A stretch of DNA of 8,220 nt from Nitrospira sp. GTDB taxonomy: Bacteria > UBA9089 > CG2-30-40-21 > SBAY01. Below are positions 1 to 7,126 of the stretch, one piece after another. The notes under the pieces were generated by a model. That model was not told the origin of the DNA, did no database searches, and worked only from the letters and a program-made list of their open reading frames with translations. The position numbers were made by a program, and so were the translations under genes. The stretch is taken from assembly GCA_005239945.1 (NCBI GenBank), contig SBAY01000287.1, forward strand, positions 1 through 8,220, given 5' to 3'. Every line of letters starts with the position of its first letter. Position 1 is the stretch's first letter.

Positions 1-28
1 CATATTGTATTCTCCACGGTCTTGCCAT
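1..28 (-). CDS. 5' end of a REP-associated (RAYT, IS200-like Y1) transposase, cut by the window edge
   Basis: Only nine codons are visible, reading MARPWRIQY from an ATG at 28-26. This matches the very conserved N-terminus of REP-associated tyrosine transposases (family pattern MARPxRIxY followed by a G-A-x-Y-H-V stretch). The frame is open to the edge, and the catalytic HUH and tyrosine residues lie outside the window. An AGGAG ribosome binding site sits 5 nt before the start (34-38) and a good promoter lies at 39-68. Family members are single-strand transposases that act on palindromic repeats. The identification rests on a short peptide, but that peptide together with the RBS, promoter and GGTCTGACCCC upstream motif makes it credible. 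Whether the gene is intact cannot be judged here. Confidence 0.7.
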
Positions 29-33
29 AATAT

Positions 34-68
34 CTCCTATAATAACATGATTGACTCTATCTTGTCAA
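34..68 (-). promoter_or_regulatory. Promoter and ribosome binding site of the RAYT-like transposase
   Basis: On the minus strand a perfect TTGACA -35 box (63-68) is followed after 18 bp by TATTAT (39-44), which is preceded by TG one base upstream (extended -10). AGGAG at 34-38 lies 5 nt before the ATG at 28. The -10 box is so close to the RBS that the transcript would start at or inside the RBS region, giving an almost leaderless message of about 4-8 nt, or else the true -10 is slightly displaced. The boxes are read from sequence; promoter activity is inferred. Confidence 0.55.
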
Positions 69-81
69 GTGAATTCTATAA

Positions 82-96
82 TCAAGGTCTGACCCC
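82..96. repeat. TCAAGGTCTGACCCC boundary motif upstream of the transposase
   Basis: The motif lies upstream of the transposase; read in the transposase's direction it is GGGGTCAGACCTTGA. From memory, this string often occurs next to RAYT genes in diverse genomes and may mark the end of the mobile unit. Here it lies immediately before the -35 box of the radical SAM gene at 108. That suggests the transposase unit ends at about position 96 and abuts the neighbour's promoter. No second copy is visible in the window, so the boundary role is inferred. Confidence 0.4.
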
Positions 97-107
97 AATA
101 TTCTATA

Positions 108-136
108 TAGACATTTTTTCCTTTTTATGCTATACT
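108..136 (+). promoter_or_regulatory. Sigma-70-type promoter of the radical SAM gene
   Basis: TAGACA (108-113) and TATACT (131-136) are separated by exactly 17 bp. The TG of an extended -10 (TGC before TATACT) is present at 128-129. Transcription would start near 143, leaving a leader of about 13 nt before the ATG at 156. The hexamers and spacing are identical to those of the promoter at 7554-7582 on the other strand, and both sites read ATAGACA at the -35 and TATACTTA at the -10. Confidence 0.6.
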
Positions 137-155
137 TAAACCATGGGAAAAAGAA

Positions 156-1568
156 ATGAAAGTATTACTGATTAACCCATCTCAAAAGAATATGATTACT
201 ACCTGCCTGCCCAAATATGTAGAGGAAGAAGCAGGATTCTATCCACCGCTTGGATTGGCGTTGGTGGCCGGCTACCTGCAAAAACAGACCAGTTTTAAGG
301 TAGAGATTATTGATGCCCTGGCTGAAAAATTAGAGTTGGAGGAAATCGAGCGTCAAATTCGGCAGAAATCCCCTGATATAGTCGGTATTACCACCACTAC
401 TTTTACCTTGATTGATGTCTTGAACATAGCTAAGGTAGTTAAGGAGGTTAATAAAAATATCCATGTGGTTCTGGGTGGGCCTCATTTAAGCATTTATTCC
501 GAGGAAACATTGGCACAAAAGGATGTAGATGTGGTTGTTATTGGGGAAGGGGAGATTACCTTTTGTGAGTTGGTTAAGCACCTGGCTGATGGAAAACCAT
601 TGGGTGAAATCGAAGGGCTTGGCTTTAAGAATGATGGGAGAATAATTATCAATCAACCGCGTGAATATATTCAAAACCTGGATGAAATCCCATTTCCAGC
701 ACGGGAATTATTATCTTTAGATAGATACTATTCCATTCATGGGCAAAAAGAAAAGATGACGACGATTTTTACCTCCAGAGGTTGTCCTTATAATTGCTTG
801 TTTTGCTACCATGCCTTTGGGAAGAAATTCAGGTTTCGTAGTCCCGGAAATGTCGTGGACGAACTACAAGAAATCATGAATTTAGGGATTAAAGAAATAT
901 TTTTCTTTGATGACCTATTCACGGCTAAAAAAGATTTTGCCATGGGTATTTGTGATGAGATAATTAAAAGGAAATTGCATCTTGTTTGGGAAATTCGGGC
1001 AAGGATAAATACCGTTGACCGTGAAATGCTTCGAAGTTTGAAACAGGCAGGTTGTTCCAGAATCTCTTATGGGGTTGAGGCAGGCACGGATAGAATTTTA
1101 GAGGTATTACGAAAAGGAATAACCAGGCAACAGATAATTGAGGTATTTAAACTAACTAAAACCGTTGGACTTATTACCTATGCGGATTTTATGATTGGTT
1201 CACCCGGTGAGACTCGCCAGGAGATTTTGGAGACCATCCGCTTCGCCCAAAAACTAAATCCTGATTTTGTCCAATTCTCCATCACTACCCCATATCCACA
1301 GACCGACCTTTACCGATTAGGACTGGAGAAAAAGTTCTTTAAGGAGGATTTCTGGCTGAAATTTGCTAAAAACCCAACTAAGGATTTTAAACCCCAAATC
1401 TTTAATGAAAATCTGATTTACGATGAATTGGTTGATTTGTTGAATTATGCCTACAAAAGTTTTTATGTTAGACCAAAATTTATTCTTAAACGCCTGTTAA
1501 ACATTAAATCTCCAAAAGAATTTTGCCGCTATGCCAGGGCAGGATTAAAATTGATGCGGAATCTCTAA
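156..1568 (+). CDS. B12-binding radical SAM protein, substrate unknown
   Basis: A complete 470-residue protein with the two-domain layout of cobalamin-dependent radical SAM enzymes. Residues 1-145 form the B12-binding Rossmann-type domain, with an N-terminal MKVLLINPS strand, PPLGLALVAGYL at 30-41, VVLGGPH near 104-110 and VVVIGEGE near 126-133. Residues 200-400 are the radical SAM barrel. The Cys triad is C210, C214 and C217 (GCPYNCLFC, the CxxxCxxC site for the 4Fe-4S cluster), followed by GVEAG (306-310) and MIGSPGET (346-353), both typical SAM-site and barrel motifs. The tail of about 70 residues is basic and probably helical. Relatives methylate or rearrange unactivated carbons in hopanoids, chlorophyll, lipids, antibiotics and cell-wall precursors, but no substrate can be assigned. 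The start at 156 has the purine-rich stretch GGGAAAAAGAA before it; an ATG at 143 is out of frame. It appears monocistronic, with no biosynthetic partners nearby. Confidence 0.93.
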   Translation: MKVLLINPSQKNMITTCLPKYVEEEAGFYPPLGLALVAGYLQKQTSFKVEIIDALAEKLELEEIERQIRQKSPDIVGITTTTFTLIDVLNIAKVVKEVNKNIHVVLGGPHLSIYSEETLAQKDVDVVVIGEGEITFCELVKHLADGKPLGEIEGLGFKNDGRIIINQPREYIQNLDEIPFPARELLSLDRYYSIHGQKEKMTTIFTSRGCPYNCLFCYHAFGKKFRFRSPGNVVDELQEIMNLGIKEIFFFDDLFTAKKDFAMGICDEIIKRKLHLVWEIRARINTVDREMLRSLKQAGCSRISYGVEAGTDRILEVLRKGITRQQIIEVFKLTKTVGLITYADFMIGSPGETRQEILETIRFAQKLNPDFVQFSITTPYPQTDLYRLGLEKKFFKEDFWLKFAKNPTKDFKPQIFNENLIYDELVDLLNYAYKSFYVRPKFILKRLLNIKSPKEFCRYARAGLKLMRNL

Positions 1569-1621
1569 TGTTCAAAGAAGGAATTTTTAGTGAAGTTCTC
1601 ATCCGAAGTTTTCCGCACAAA

Positions 1622-1745
1622 GGCTCTGGAAGTCTCAATGAGTTTGAGAACATCTCCTCCCGAACAAGTTCGGGCATCCGTTCATGCTCCTGGAAGCCTT
1701 AACTTGTTGAGGATATTTCCCAAACAAGTTTGGGTCTCCGATGAA
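1622..1745. repeat. Two imperfect ~60-bp tandem units, each with two hairpins
   Basis: The convergent gap between the radical SAM gene and the giant gene contains two related units, one starting near 1622 and one near 1686. Both open with a GCTC, TGGAAG stretch, followed by a short hairpin and then a perfect 16-nt inverted repeat. In unit 1 the hairpins are 1633-1649 (TCTCAA/TTGAGA) and 1659-1674 (CCCGAAC, AA, GTTCGGG). In unit 2 they are 1697-1712 (CCTTAA/TTGAGG with one G-T wobble) and 1719-1734 (CCCAAAC, AA, GTTTGGG). The long hairpins lie exactly 60 bp apart. Stem bases differ between units but pairing is kept. No T-run follows either stem, so these are not standard intrinsic terminators, although they could block transcription from both sides or act in RNA. 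Confidence 0.6.
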
Positions 1746-1755
1746 CTATAACCCC

Positions 1756-4700
1756 TTACTCTATTGTTGGTGGGAGATTAACCTGGATTTTAACCTTCTT
1801 TATATCCTCTCCACCCTTGTTGTCACTTACCTTGAAACTTATTTCGTAATTACCGCCTTGTTTTTGGGTAGGGCGCCAACTGAATATCTTTGTATCCAAT
1901 GAAAAAACAGCTCCCTCGGGTAAATCCGAGACGGTGTAGGTCAACCGGTCATTATCTTCATCATCAGCAGAAATATTGAATTGTAAAAGTTCATTTATGT
2001 TTATGGTTGTATTTTCTATGACCGAAAGTTTTGGAGGCACATTTTTTTCCATAACGGTTAAAACCCAATTTTTAATAACGACCGATGTCCCATCGGATAC
2101 CTTTAAAGTTATTGTTTTAGTGCCTGCATCCGTATGACCGGCTGTATATCTCCATGAATCACTTGTATCTTCTTCGATTCCATTCAATTTCCAACTATAT
2201 TTTAATTCCTCATTATCAGGGTCTGCGGCACATACTTCAAAGGTTAATGAATCTCCTTCATCTATTTTGGGTGATAAATCAAGCGGTGTATAGGACCAGA
2301 TTATTGGTGAAGGATTAACTGTGGTAAATTGCCAAGTGAATGGCTTTTGTAAATGATTGCCTTCTAAATCGTTAGCCTTTGTGGAAATCCTGACGGTATA
2401 TTTTGTGTTTCCAGACAAATCAGAGATAGGTCGCCAGATAAGTTTATTCCCTTGCCAGGTAAATGTTCCTGTAACCAGGGGTGTGATAGAGAAAGCCTCT
2501 TTTAGTGATTCTTTATCCATCTCTTCACTAAAAATGATAATAATTGGCACCTCGGTAGAAGTTTTCTCACCCACAGGGGTATTTTTTCTTATCTCTGGTG
2601 CAATATTATCCGTAGGCACACCAATATATTGCATGGAAGGTAGCGACTTATTACCATAAATATCCACGGCTACAAAGGTGTAAAAGTAAGATAATTTATT
2701 GACTAACTCCGTATCAAGATAGGTAGTTGTCTTGACCCCATCGGCAATAAGGGTGCCTAATTTATCCTTAATAATCGAGCGATAAATGGCAATATGAGAA
2801 AAGGTTTTTTCCTTTGGGTTTTGCCAGTTTAATTTTAAACCACTTCCTCCCTTTAAAGGTACGATAGAAATTAAAGTAGGCAATGATGGTGGTAAATCAA
2901 GTGTCTTAGTATAAACGGAATTGGAATAATCCGAGCTGCCATTGGAATTAAATGCCTTTACCCGATAATAATAAGTTGTCAGTGGAAGGATATTTTCATC
3001 TTGATAACTATTAGTATTAAATGGCAGGACGGCTAATTCACTATAAACCTCTTCGGTAATACCTCGCTCAACAATAAATCCTGATTCATCCTTTGAGTTA
3101 TCAACCCAGGTAATATTTATTTGAGAGGGAGAGACTGTCTTGAGCGTTAAATTACCTGGAGCAATTGGGAATTCGGCCCCTTTACCGAGGGCATATAATT
3201 GTCCATTCGAAGCTCCAACATAAATAGTTTCATCTTTAGCTATATCAGGAGAGGTAGTGAGCATAGAATCGAATGTCCAATTCCATTTTAATTTTCCATT
3301 AGGTAAAATACAACTTAGGTTGTAATCATTTGAGATAGCATATATATTTCCTGCCGAATCGATTTTAGGTGAGCAGGGACTCCAACCAACAGGATACTCC
3401 CAGAGGATAGCACCATCTTGACTGACAGCGATTAAATTGCCTTCAAGAGAGCTCCAACATAAATTATAATAAATCACACCATTCGTTCCTATCACTGGTG
3501 AGAATTTTGTCCACCCCATTTTCTTAGGTTTAATCGTCCATCGCAAAACTCCATCATGATTAAAGCAGCAAAGGGCGTTATTCAATCCGACATAGACATT
3601 TCCAATTGCATCGACTGCAGGGGAGGTAGTTGCCTCACCTGCCTCAGTATATTTCCACTTAAGAGCACCTTTTGAATCAAGACAGAATATCCCCCCATCC
3701 GGTCCAGATGCCCCTATGTAAATATTTCCTTTATTGTCAGTTACCGGTGTCAGGGTAATCATTCCTCCTCCAAGATAACTTAAACTTAGTAACCTTCCAT
3801 CTGGATGGAGGGAATATATATTTCCATTCTGGGTAAATACATGAATAGCAAAGTTAGATGTAATAACTACCGATGCCTTCACCGAAAATTTAAGTGGATA
3901 TTTCCATTTTAAAGCACCATTCGGCTGTAGGGCATATAAATTTTTATCGTTAGAGACAATATAGATTTCACTGTTACCAGATGCATCTGCCTGACCAATT
4001 GCCGGAGTGGTATTTATTCCTCCTTTAGTGGCATAACTCCAGAGCAATTCACCTTTAGATGATAAACAATAAAGAGAACCATCCTCTGAACCTATATAAA
4101 TTTTCCCGTGGGCATCGATTACTGGATTAGAATTAGAAATTCTGCCGTTAGTAGCGTATGTCCATAAAAGTTTGGGTGATTCACCTACCAGTTGCTCTGG
4201 TTGAATTTTAGGTGAGGGTTCAGGTGGTAAAACCGGCACAGGCGAAATAGTTAGCGTTGCAGGCATAGATGGTACAGATGGAAGAACAGGTGATACCGGT
4301 GGAGTCGGAACAACCGGTGCAATAGAAACAGATGGTACCTCTTGTTTAGCCGGTAAAACCGGTGTAATGGGTTCTACCTCTACTACCGGCTCTGCCGGCA
4401 TAGTTTTACATCTTACCTCGTTGAAATAATCCGATTCCCCGAGGGAATTATATGTCTTCAGGCGATAGTAATAAGCAGTATCAGGAAGCAGATTCTTGTC
4501 CTGGTAAGTAGTGGTATTAGATGAGACAATGGCAATTTGAGTATAAGCTGTTATTTTCTCCTTTCGTTCAATCTTGAATCCTTGTTCATTATTCGAATTA
4601 TCTTGCCAGGAAAGGTTTATTTGTGTGGGAGAGATAGGTTTTGCCGCAAAGTTAGAAGCCGGTGAAGGAATAGTATCCTTTGTTACCACCTTTTGCTCGT

Positions 4701-7110
4701 TTGAATAACCTGAATTGCCTCCCTGGTTAAATGCCCTTATCCGATAATAATAAGTTGTATTAGGTGCCAGGGTTTTATCCTCATAAGTGGTAATATTCGC
4801 AGGAATGGTGATTATTTCAATGAAATCTTCTTTTTCAGTCCTTCGCTCAATCCTAAATCCTGATTCACTATTAGAATTATCATCCCAGGATAAATTTATC
4901 TGATTAAAAGAAATAGTTTTTGCTGTTAAATTTGTCGGTAAAAATGGTATTACAGGGACGGTATTGATTGTCAAGATGTTCGAAGGTTCAGAGTTACCGG
5001 TGCGATTATATGCCCTGACACGATAACAATAGGTTGTCTGGGGCGTCAAATCAAAATCCTGATAAGAGGTGATATTTTGATTTAAAATAGCTATTTGAGT
5101 GTAGGCTAATTCACTTTTTAGTTTTCTTTCAAGTTTAAATCCTATCTCGTTATCTGAATTATCCCACCAGGTAAGTTTTATTTGTGTACTTAGATTCGAT
5201 ACCCCGGTCAGGTTGTTAGGTGGTGCCGGTAAGACATCTAATGTTCGAACCGAAACCTCATCTGAATAATCAGAATCCGCTAATTTGAAGTTTAAATTGT
5301 ATGCCTTTATCCGATAGGAATAACGCGTATCCTTTGTAAGTCCTCTGTCAATATACGAAGTGGTATTAGCAGGTAATAGTTTTATCTGAATATATTTTTG
5401 TAATGGTAAGGCTCGTTCTAATTTGAATCCTTGTTCATTATCTGAGTTATCATTCCAGGAAAGTTTTATCTCGTTCTGTGAAATGGGGACACCCTGTAAA
5501 TTAGTTGGTGATTTTAGTAATAAAGGTTCAGGAACTGCCACAACCTTTTCTGCCACAGGCGGTTTTGGTGGTGTAACGGGTGTAGGTGGAGTCACAACCT
5601 CTTTCTTCACAGGCGGTTTTGGTGGTATAACGGGTGGAGGTGGAGTCACAACTTCTTCCTTCACGGGTGGTTTTGGTGGTGTAACGGGTGTAGGTGGAGT
5701 CACAACCTCTTTCTTCACAGGTGGTTTGGGTGGTGTAATAGGTGTAGGTGGAATGACAACCTCTTCCTTCACAGGCGGTTTTGGTGGTGTAATAGGTGTA
5801 GATGGAGTCACAACCTCTTCCTTCACGGGTGGTTTTGGTGGTGTAACAGGTCTATGTGAAGCCAGAATCTCTTCTTTTACAGGTGGTTTTGCCGGTACAC
5901 CTGGTGGCGGGGCAACAGGTATTACTTCCTTTACCTCTTTTTTTGCTTCTTCTACCTTCTTGACCACTTTTTTTACTATTTTGGGTACTTCAGGTTCTTC
6001 GAATGTAATCCCTGCACCAATAGCATACAAATTTCTGTCTCGGGAACCAACATAAATAGTTCCATTCTGGTCGATAGCAAGCGAGGTAGGTCCAAAACCA
6101 ATTTCGTAACTCCAAATTATTTTTCCTTCCTGGTCAACAGCATGAATCCTACCGTCAAAAGAGGCAGCATAAATTATACCATCTGAACTAATAGCCGGTG
6201 CACAATTAAAAATCTTACCTGTTTTTGCACACCAGATACCTTTTTTAGTAATTCCAACAAGCCCATCAGCAGTACCAATATAGACAGAACCATCCTTTGC
6301 TACGGCAGGGGAAGAATAGATTTGAGCCTTAATCGGGATAGAATGAATCTCTTCATCTTTAGTTATCACTGATAAAATTTTATTTGCAGAGCCAATATAA
6401 ACATTTCCTTGTGAATCGATGGCAGGTGATGAAAAGGTAGATTTGTTAACATCCTTTTTGAATTTAAAACTTCCATCCGAATTTATCGCATGGAGGCTAC
6501 CATCTGCACAGCCAATATAGATTATACCTTCACGGCTGATAGCAGGTGAGGATTGAATATTACTTCCTGCCTTGTATTGCCATTTGGGTTTTCCATCTTT
6601 ATTTATGGCATGAAGTATCCCATCTTCTGTTCCGATAAATATTGTTCCATCATCACCCAGGGCAACCGAAGATGTTTTAATTCTATTTTTAGTAGAATAT
6701 ATCCATTGACTTTTCCCCTCTGAGTTAAAACATAGCACATGTCCATCACTTATACTTACATAGATATAACCATCCTTTGAAATAGCAGGTGTTGAATCGA
6801 TTTTAACCCCAATAGATATAATCTTTTCCTTTTGTCCTGACAAGGAAATAATGTGTAAATTGCCATCTTCTGTTACGAGATAGATTTTTCCGTAACGGTC
6901 TATGACAGAGGAAGCGAAGATATAGCTATTAGCAAAATAACTCCATTCAAGAAAAGGATGTGTTATTCCGCTACAGGTAGTTTCCCCTGACCGTTGTGAA
7001 TCATGTTGAAACATAGGCCAGGGATTACTTGTCGCAGAAACCCCTTTAATTCCTAATTGGCTTAATACTAATACCCATAATAATACTACTTCCCACTTGC
7101 AACTCCTCAT
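1756..7110 (-). CDS. Giant secreted protein with two PQQ-like beta-propellers, FN3 and Ig-like domains
   Basis: About 1784 residues from the ATG at 7110. Residues 1-26 are a Sec signal peptide (short basic start, LLWVLVLSQLG core, cleavage after GVSA); there is no lipobox. Order: propeller 1 (29-367, eight repeats of the GxIYxGxxDGxLxAxxxxGxxxW type, entered by the WPMFQHDSQRSG motif); Pro/Lys/Glu linker (374-531); four FN3 domains (532-904); Pro/Val linker (905-975); propeller 2 (980-1312, eight repeats); FN3 5 and 6 (1315-1499); an Ig-like domain of the Big_5 type (1502-1599, with FSEEMD); a PKD-like domain (1601-1688); and a cadherin/He-PIG-like domain (1691-1778). No catalytic residues, LPXTG or sorting tail are visible. 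It is probably an extracytoplasmic or surface protein for binding or scaffolding; the propellers need not bind PQQ. A longer frame opens at GTG 7194, but its first 28 codons overlap rpsU, lack a signal peptide and are basic. The ATG at 7110 has GAGG 9 nt upstream and begins the signal peptide. Confidence 0.9.
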   Translation of the reverse strand: MRSCKWEVVLLWVLVLSQLGIKGVSATSNPWPMFQHDSQRSGETTCSGITHPFLEWSYFANSYIFASSVIDRYGKIYLVTEDGNLHIISLSGQKEKIISIGVKIDSTPAISKDGYIYVSISDGHVLCFNSEGKSQWIYSTKNRIKTSSVALGDDGTIFIGTEDGILHAINKDGKPKWQYKAGSNIQSSPAISREGIIYIGCADGSLHAINSDGSFKFKKDVNKSTFSSPAIDSQGNVYIGSANKILSVITKDEEIHSIPIKAQIYSSPAVAKDGSVYIGTADGLVGITKKGIWCAKTGKIFNCAPAISSDGIIYAASFDGRIHAVDQEGKIIWSYEIGFGPTSLAIDQNGTIYVGSRDRNLYAIGAGITFEEPEVPKIVKKVVKKVEEAKKEVKEVIPVAPPPGVPAKPPVKEEILASHRPVTPPKPPVKEEVVTPSTPITPPKPPVKEEVVIPPTPITPPKPPVKKEVVTPPTPVTPPKPPVKEEVVTPPPPVIPPKPPVKKEVVTPPTPVTPPKPPVAEKVVAVPEPLLLKSPTNLQGVPISQNEIKLSWNDNSDNEQGFKLERALPLQKYIQIKLLPANTTSYIDRGLTKDTRYSYRIKAYNLNFKLADSDYSDEVSVRTLDVLPAPPNNLTGVSNLSTQIKLTWWDNSDNEIGFKLERKLKSELAYTQIAILNQNITSYQDFDLTPQTTYCYRVRAYNRTGNSEPSNILTINTVPVIPFLPTNLTAKTISFNQINLSWDDNSNSESGFRIERRTEKEDFIEIITIPANITTYEDKTLAPNTTYYYRIRAFNQGGNSGYSNEQKVVTKDTIPSPASNFAAKPISPTQINLSWQDNSNNEQGFKIERKEKITAYTQIAIVSSNTTTYQDKNLLPDTAYYYRLKTYNSLGESDYFNEVRCKTMPAEPVVEVEPITPVLPAKQEVPSVSIAPVVPTPPVSPVLPSVPSMPATLTISPVPVLPPEPSPKIQPEQLVGESPKLLWTYATNGRISNSNPVIDAHGKIYIGSEDGSLYCLSSKGELLWSYATKGGINTTPAIGQADASGNSEIYIVSNDKNLYALQPNGALKWKYPLKFSVKASVVITSNFAIHVFTQNGNIYSLHPDGRLLSLSYLGGGMITLTPVTDNKGNIYIGASGPDGGIFCLDSKGALKWKYTEAGEATTSPAVDAIGNVYVGLNNALCCFNHDGVLRWTIKPKKMGWTKFSPVIGTNGVIYYNLCWSSLEGNLIAVSQDGAILWEYPVGWSPCSPKIDSAGNIYAISNDYNLSCILPNGKLKWNWTFDSMLTTSPDIAKDETIYVGASNGQLYALGKGAEFPIAPGNLTLKTVSPSQINITWVDNSKDESGFIVERGITEEVYSELAVLPFNTNSYQDENILPLTTYYYRVKAFNSNGSSDYSNSVYTKTLDLPPSLPTLISIVPLKGGSGLKLNWQNPKEKTFSHIAIYRSIIKDKLGTLIADGVKTTTYLDTELVNKLSYFYTFVAVDIYGNKSLPSMQYIGVPTDNIAPEIRKNTPVGEKTSTEVPIIIIFSEEMDKESLKEAFSITPLVTGTFTWQGNKLIWRPISDLSGNTKYTVRISTKANDLEGNHLQKPFTWQFTTVNPSPIIWSYTPLDLSPKIDEGDSLTFEVCAADPDNEELKYSWKLNGIEEDTSDSWRYTAGHTDAGTKTITLKVSDGTSVVIKNWVLTVMEKNVPPKLSVIENTTININELLQFNISADDEDNDRLTYTVSDLPEGAVFSLDTKIFSWRPTQKQGGNYEISFKVSDNKGGEDIKKVKIQVNLPPTIE
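3175..4173 (-). repeat. Second PQQ-like propeller (eight repeats) inside the giant gene
   Basis: Residues 980-1312 of the native protein carry eight repeats ending in a small-aromatic strand and W/F, such as GKIYIGSEDGSLYCL and GNIYAISNDYNLSCI, spaced about 40 residues apart. Several depart from the consensus (Cys in CLCC/CLD-like positions, and a longer insert in repeat six with NLCWSSLEGN). It is clearly related to the first propeller but diverged, which suggests an old duplication or separate acquisition rather than a recent copy. Confidence 0.75.
4399..5517 (-). repeat. Block of four tandem FN3 domains
   Basis: Four domains of about 90 residues follow one another (native residues 532-904). 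Each has a core of the form INLSWxDNSxNExGFxIER, then TTYxD, then TYYYRIxAYN. The same pattern returns once more after the second propeller (native 1315-1404, beginning APGNLTLKTVSPSQINITW). The near-identical core in five places indicates domain duplication within the gene, or exchange with other FN3 proteins of the genome. The sixth FN3 (1409-1499) is more divergent. Confidence 0.75.
5518..5895 (-). repeat. Seven 54-bp tandem repeats encoding an 18-residue Pro-rich linker
   Basis: The linker between propeller 1 and the first FN3 is built from seven copies of an 18-residue unit with consensus PPKPPVKEEVVTPPTPVT (native residues 406-531). The outer copies are degenerate (the first has ILASHR, the last AEKVVAVPEPLL) and the inner five are nearly identical, as expected for a repeat array that expands and contracts from its middle. 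The alternating Lys-Pro and Glu pattern predicts an extended, stiff, charged rod such as those that span walls or envelopes. The reverse strand is open across this array and reads Gly-rich, which is only a shadow. Confidence 0.88.
6010..7026 (-). repeat. First PQQ-like propeller (eight repeats) inside the giant gene
   Basis: Native residues 29-367 contain eight repeats about 40 residues apart, for example GTIFIGTEDGILHAI, GIIYIGCADGSLHAI and GSVYIGTADGLVGI, each preceded by a SSPAI or TPAIS strand. The domain begins with WPMFQHDSQRSG, a recurring entry motif of outer-wall PQQ-like propellers. The count fits an eight-bladed propeller. Cofactor contacts of true quinoprotein dehydrogenases are not evident. 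Confidence 0.8.
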
Positions 7111-7119
7111 AAACAAAAG

Positions 7120-7123
7120 CCTC
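7120..7123 (-). promoter_or_regulatory. Ribosome binding site deciding the start of the giant protein
   Basis: GAGG (within TTGAGG) lies 9 nt before the ATG at 7110, in the 16-nt gap after the rpsU stop. It supports initiation at 7110 over the upstream GTG at 7194. It also fits translational coupling, with ribosomes finishing rpsU reinitiating here. Confidence 0.6.
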
Positions 7124-7126
7124 AAC

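Noticed and set aside
51..82. Plus-strand promoter TTGACT with TATAAT upstream of the radical SAM gene
   Set aside because: Spacing is 20 bp, and the alternative TTGTCA gives only 9 bp. The pair at 108-136 has ideal spacing and an extended -10.
486..674. 62-aa reading frame on the minus strand inside the radical SAM gene
   Set aside because: It lies entirely antisense to a conserved B12-binding domain, with no family features and no convincing RBS.
1659..1734. Bidirectional intrinsic terminators between convergent genes
   Set aside because: The stems are strong but neither strand has a T-run after the hairpin, so I list them as structured repeats rather than terminators.
2357..2659. 100-aa reading frame on the plus strand inside the giant gene
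   Set aside because: Antisense shadow of the Big_5-like and FN3 region; composition and motifs are those of the complementary coding strand.
5518..5895. CRISPR-like regular repeats
   Set aside because: The 54-bp units are contiguous without spacers and keep the reading frame of an 18-residue linker repeat.
5423..6055. 210-aa Gly-rich frame on the plus strand, resembling a repetitive surface protein
   Set aside because: The Gly-Gly-Phe pattern is simply the reverse complement of Pro/Lys codons in the 54-bp repeats of the real gene.
1756..7110. Functional quinoprotein dehydrogenase
   Set aside because: The propeller repeats are of the structural PQQ-like type; no catalytic or cofactor-binding residues of true PQQ enzymes can be pointed out.
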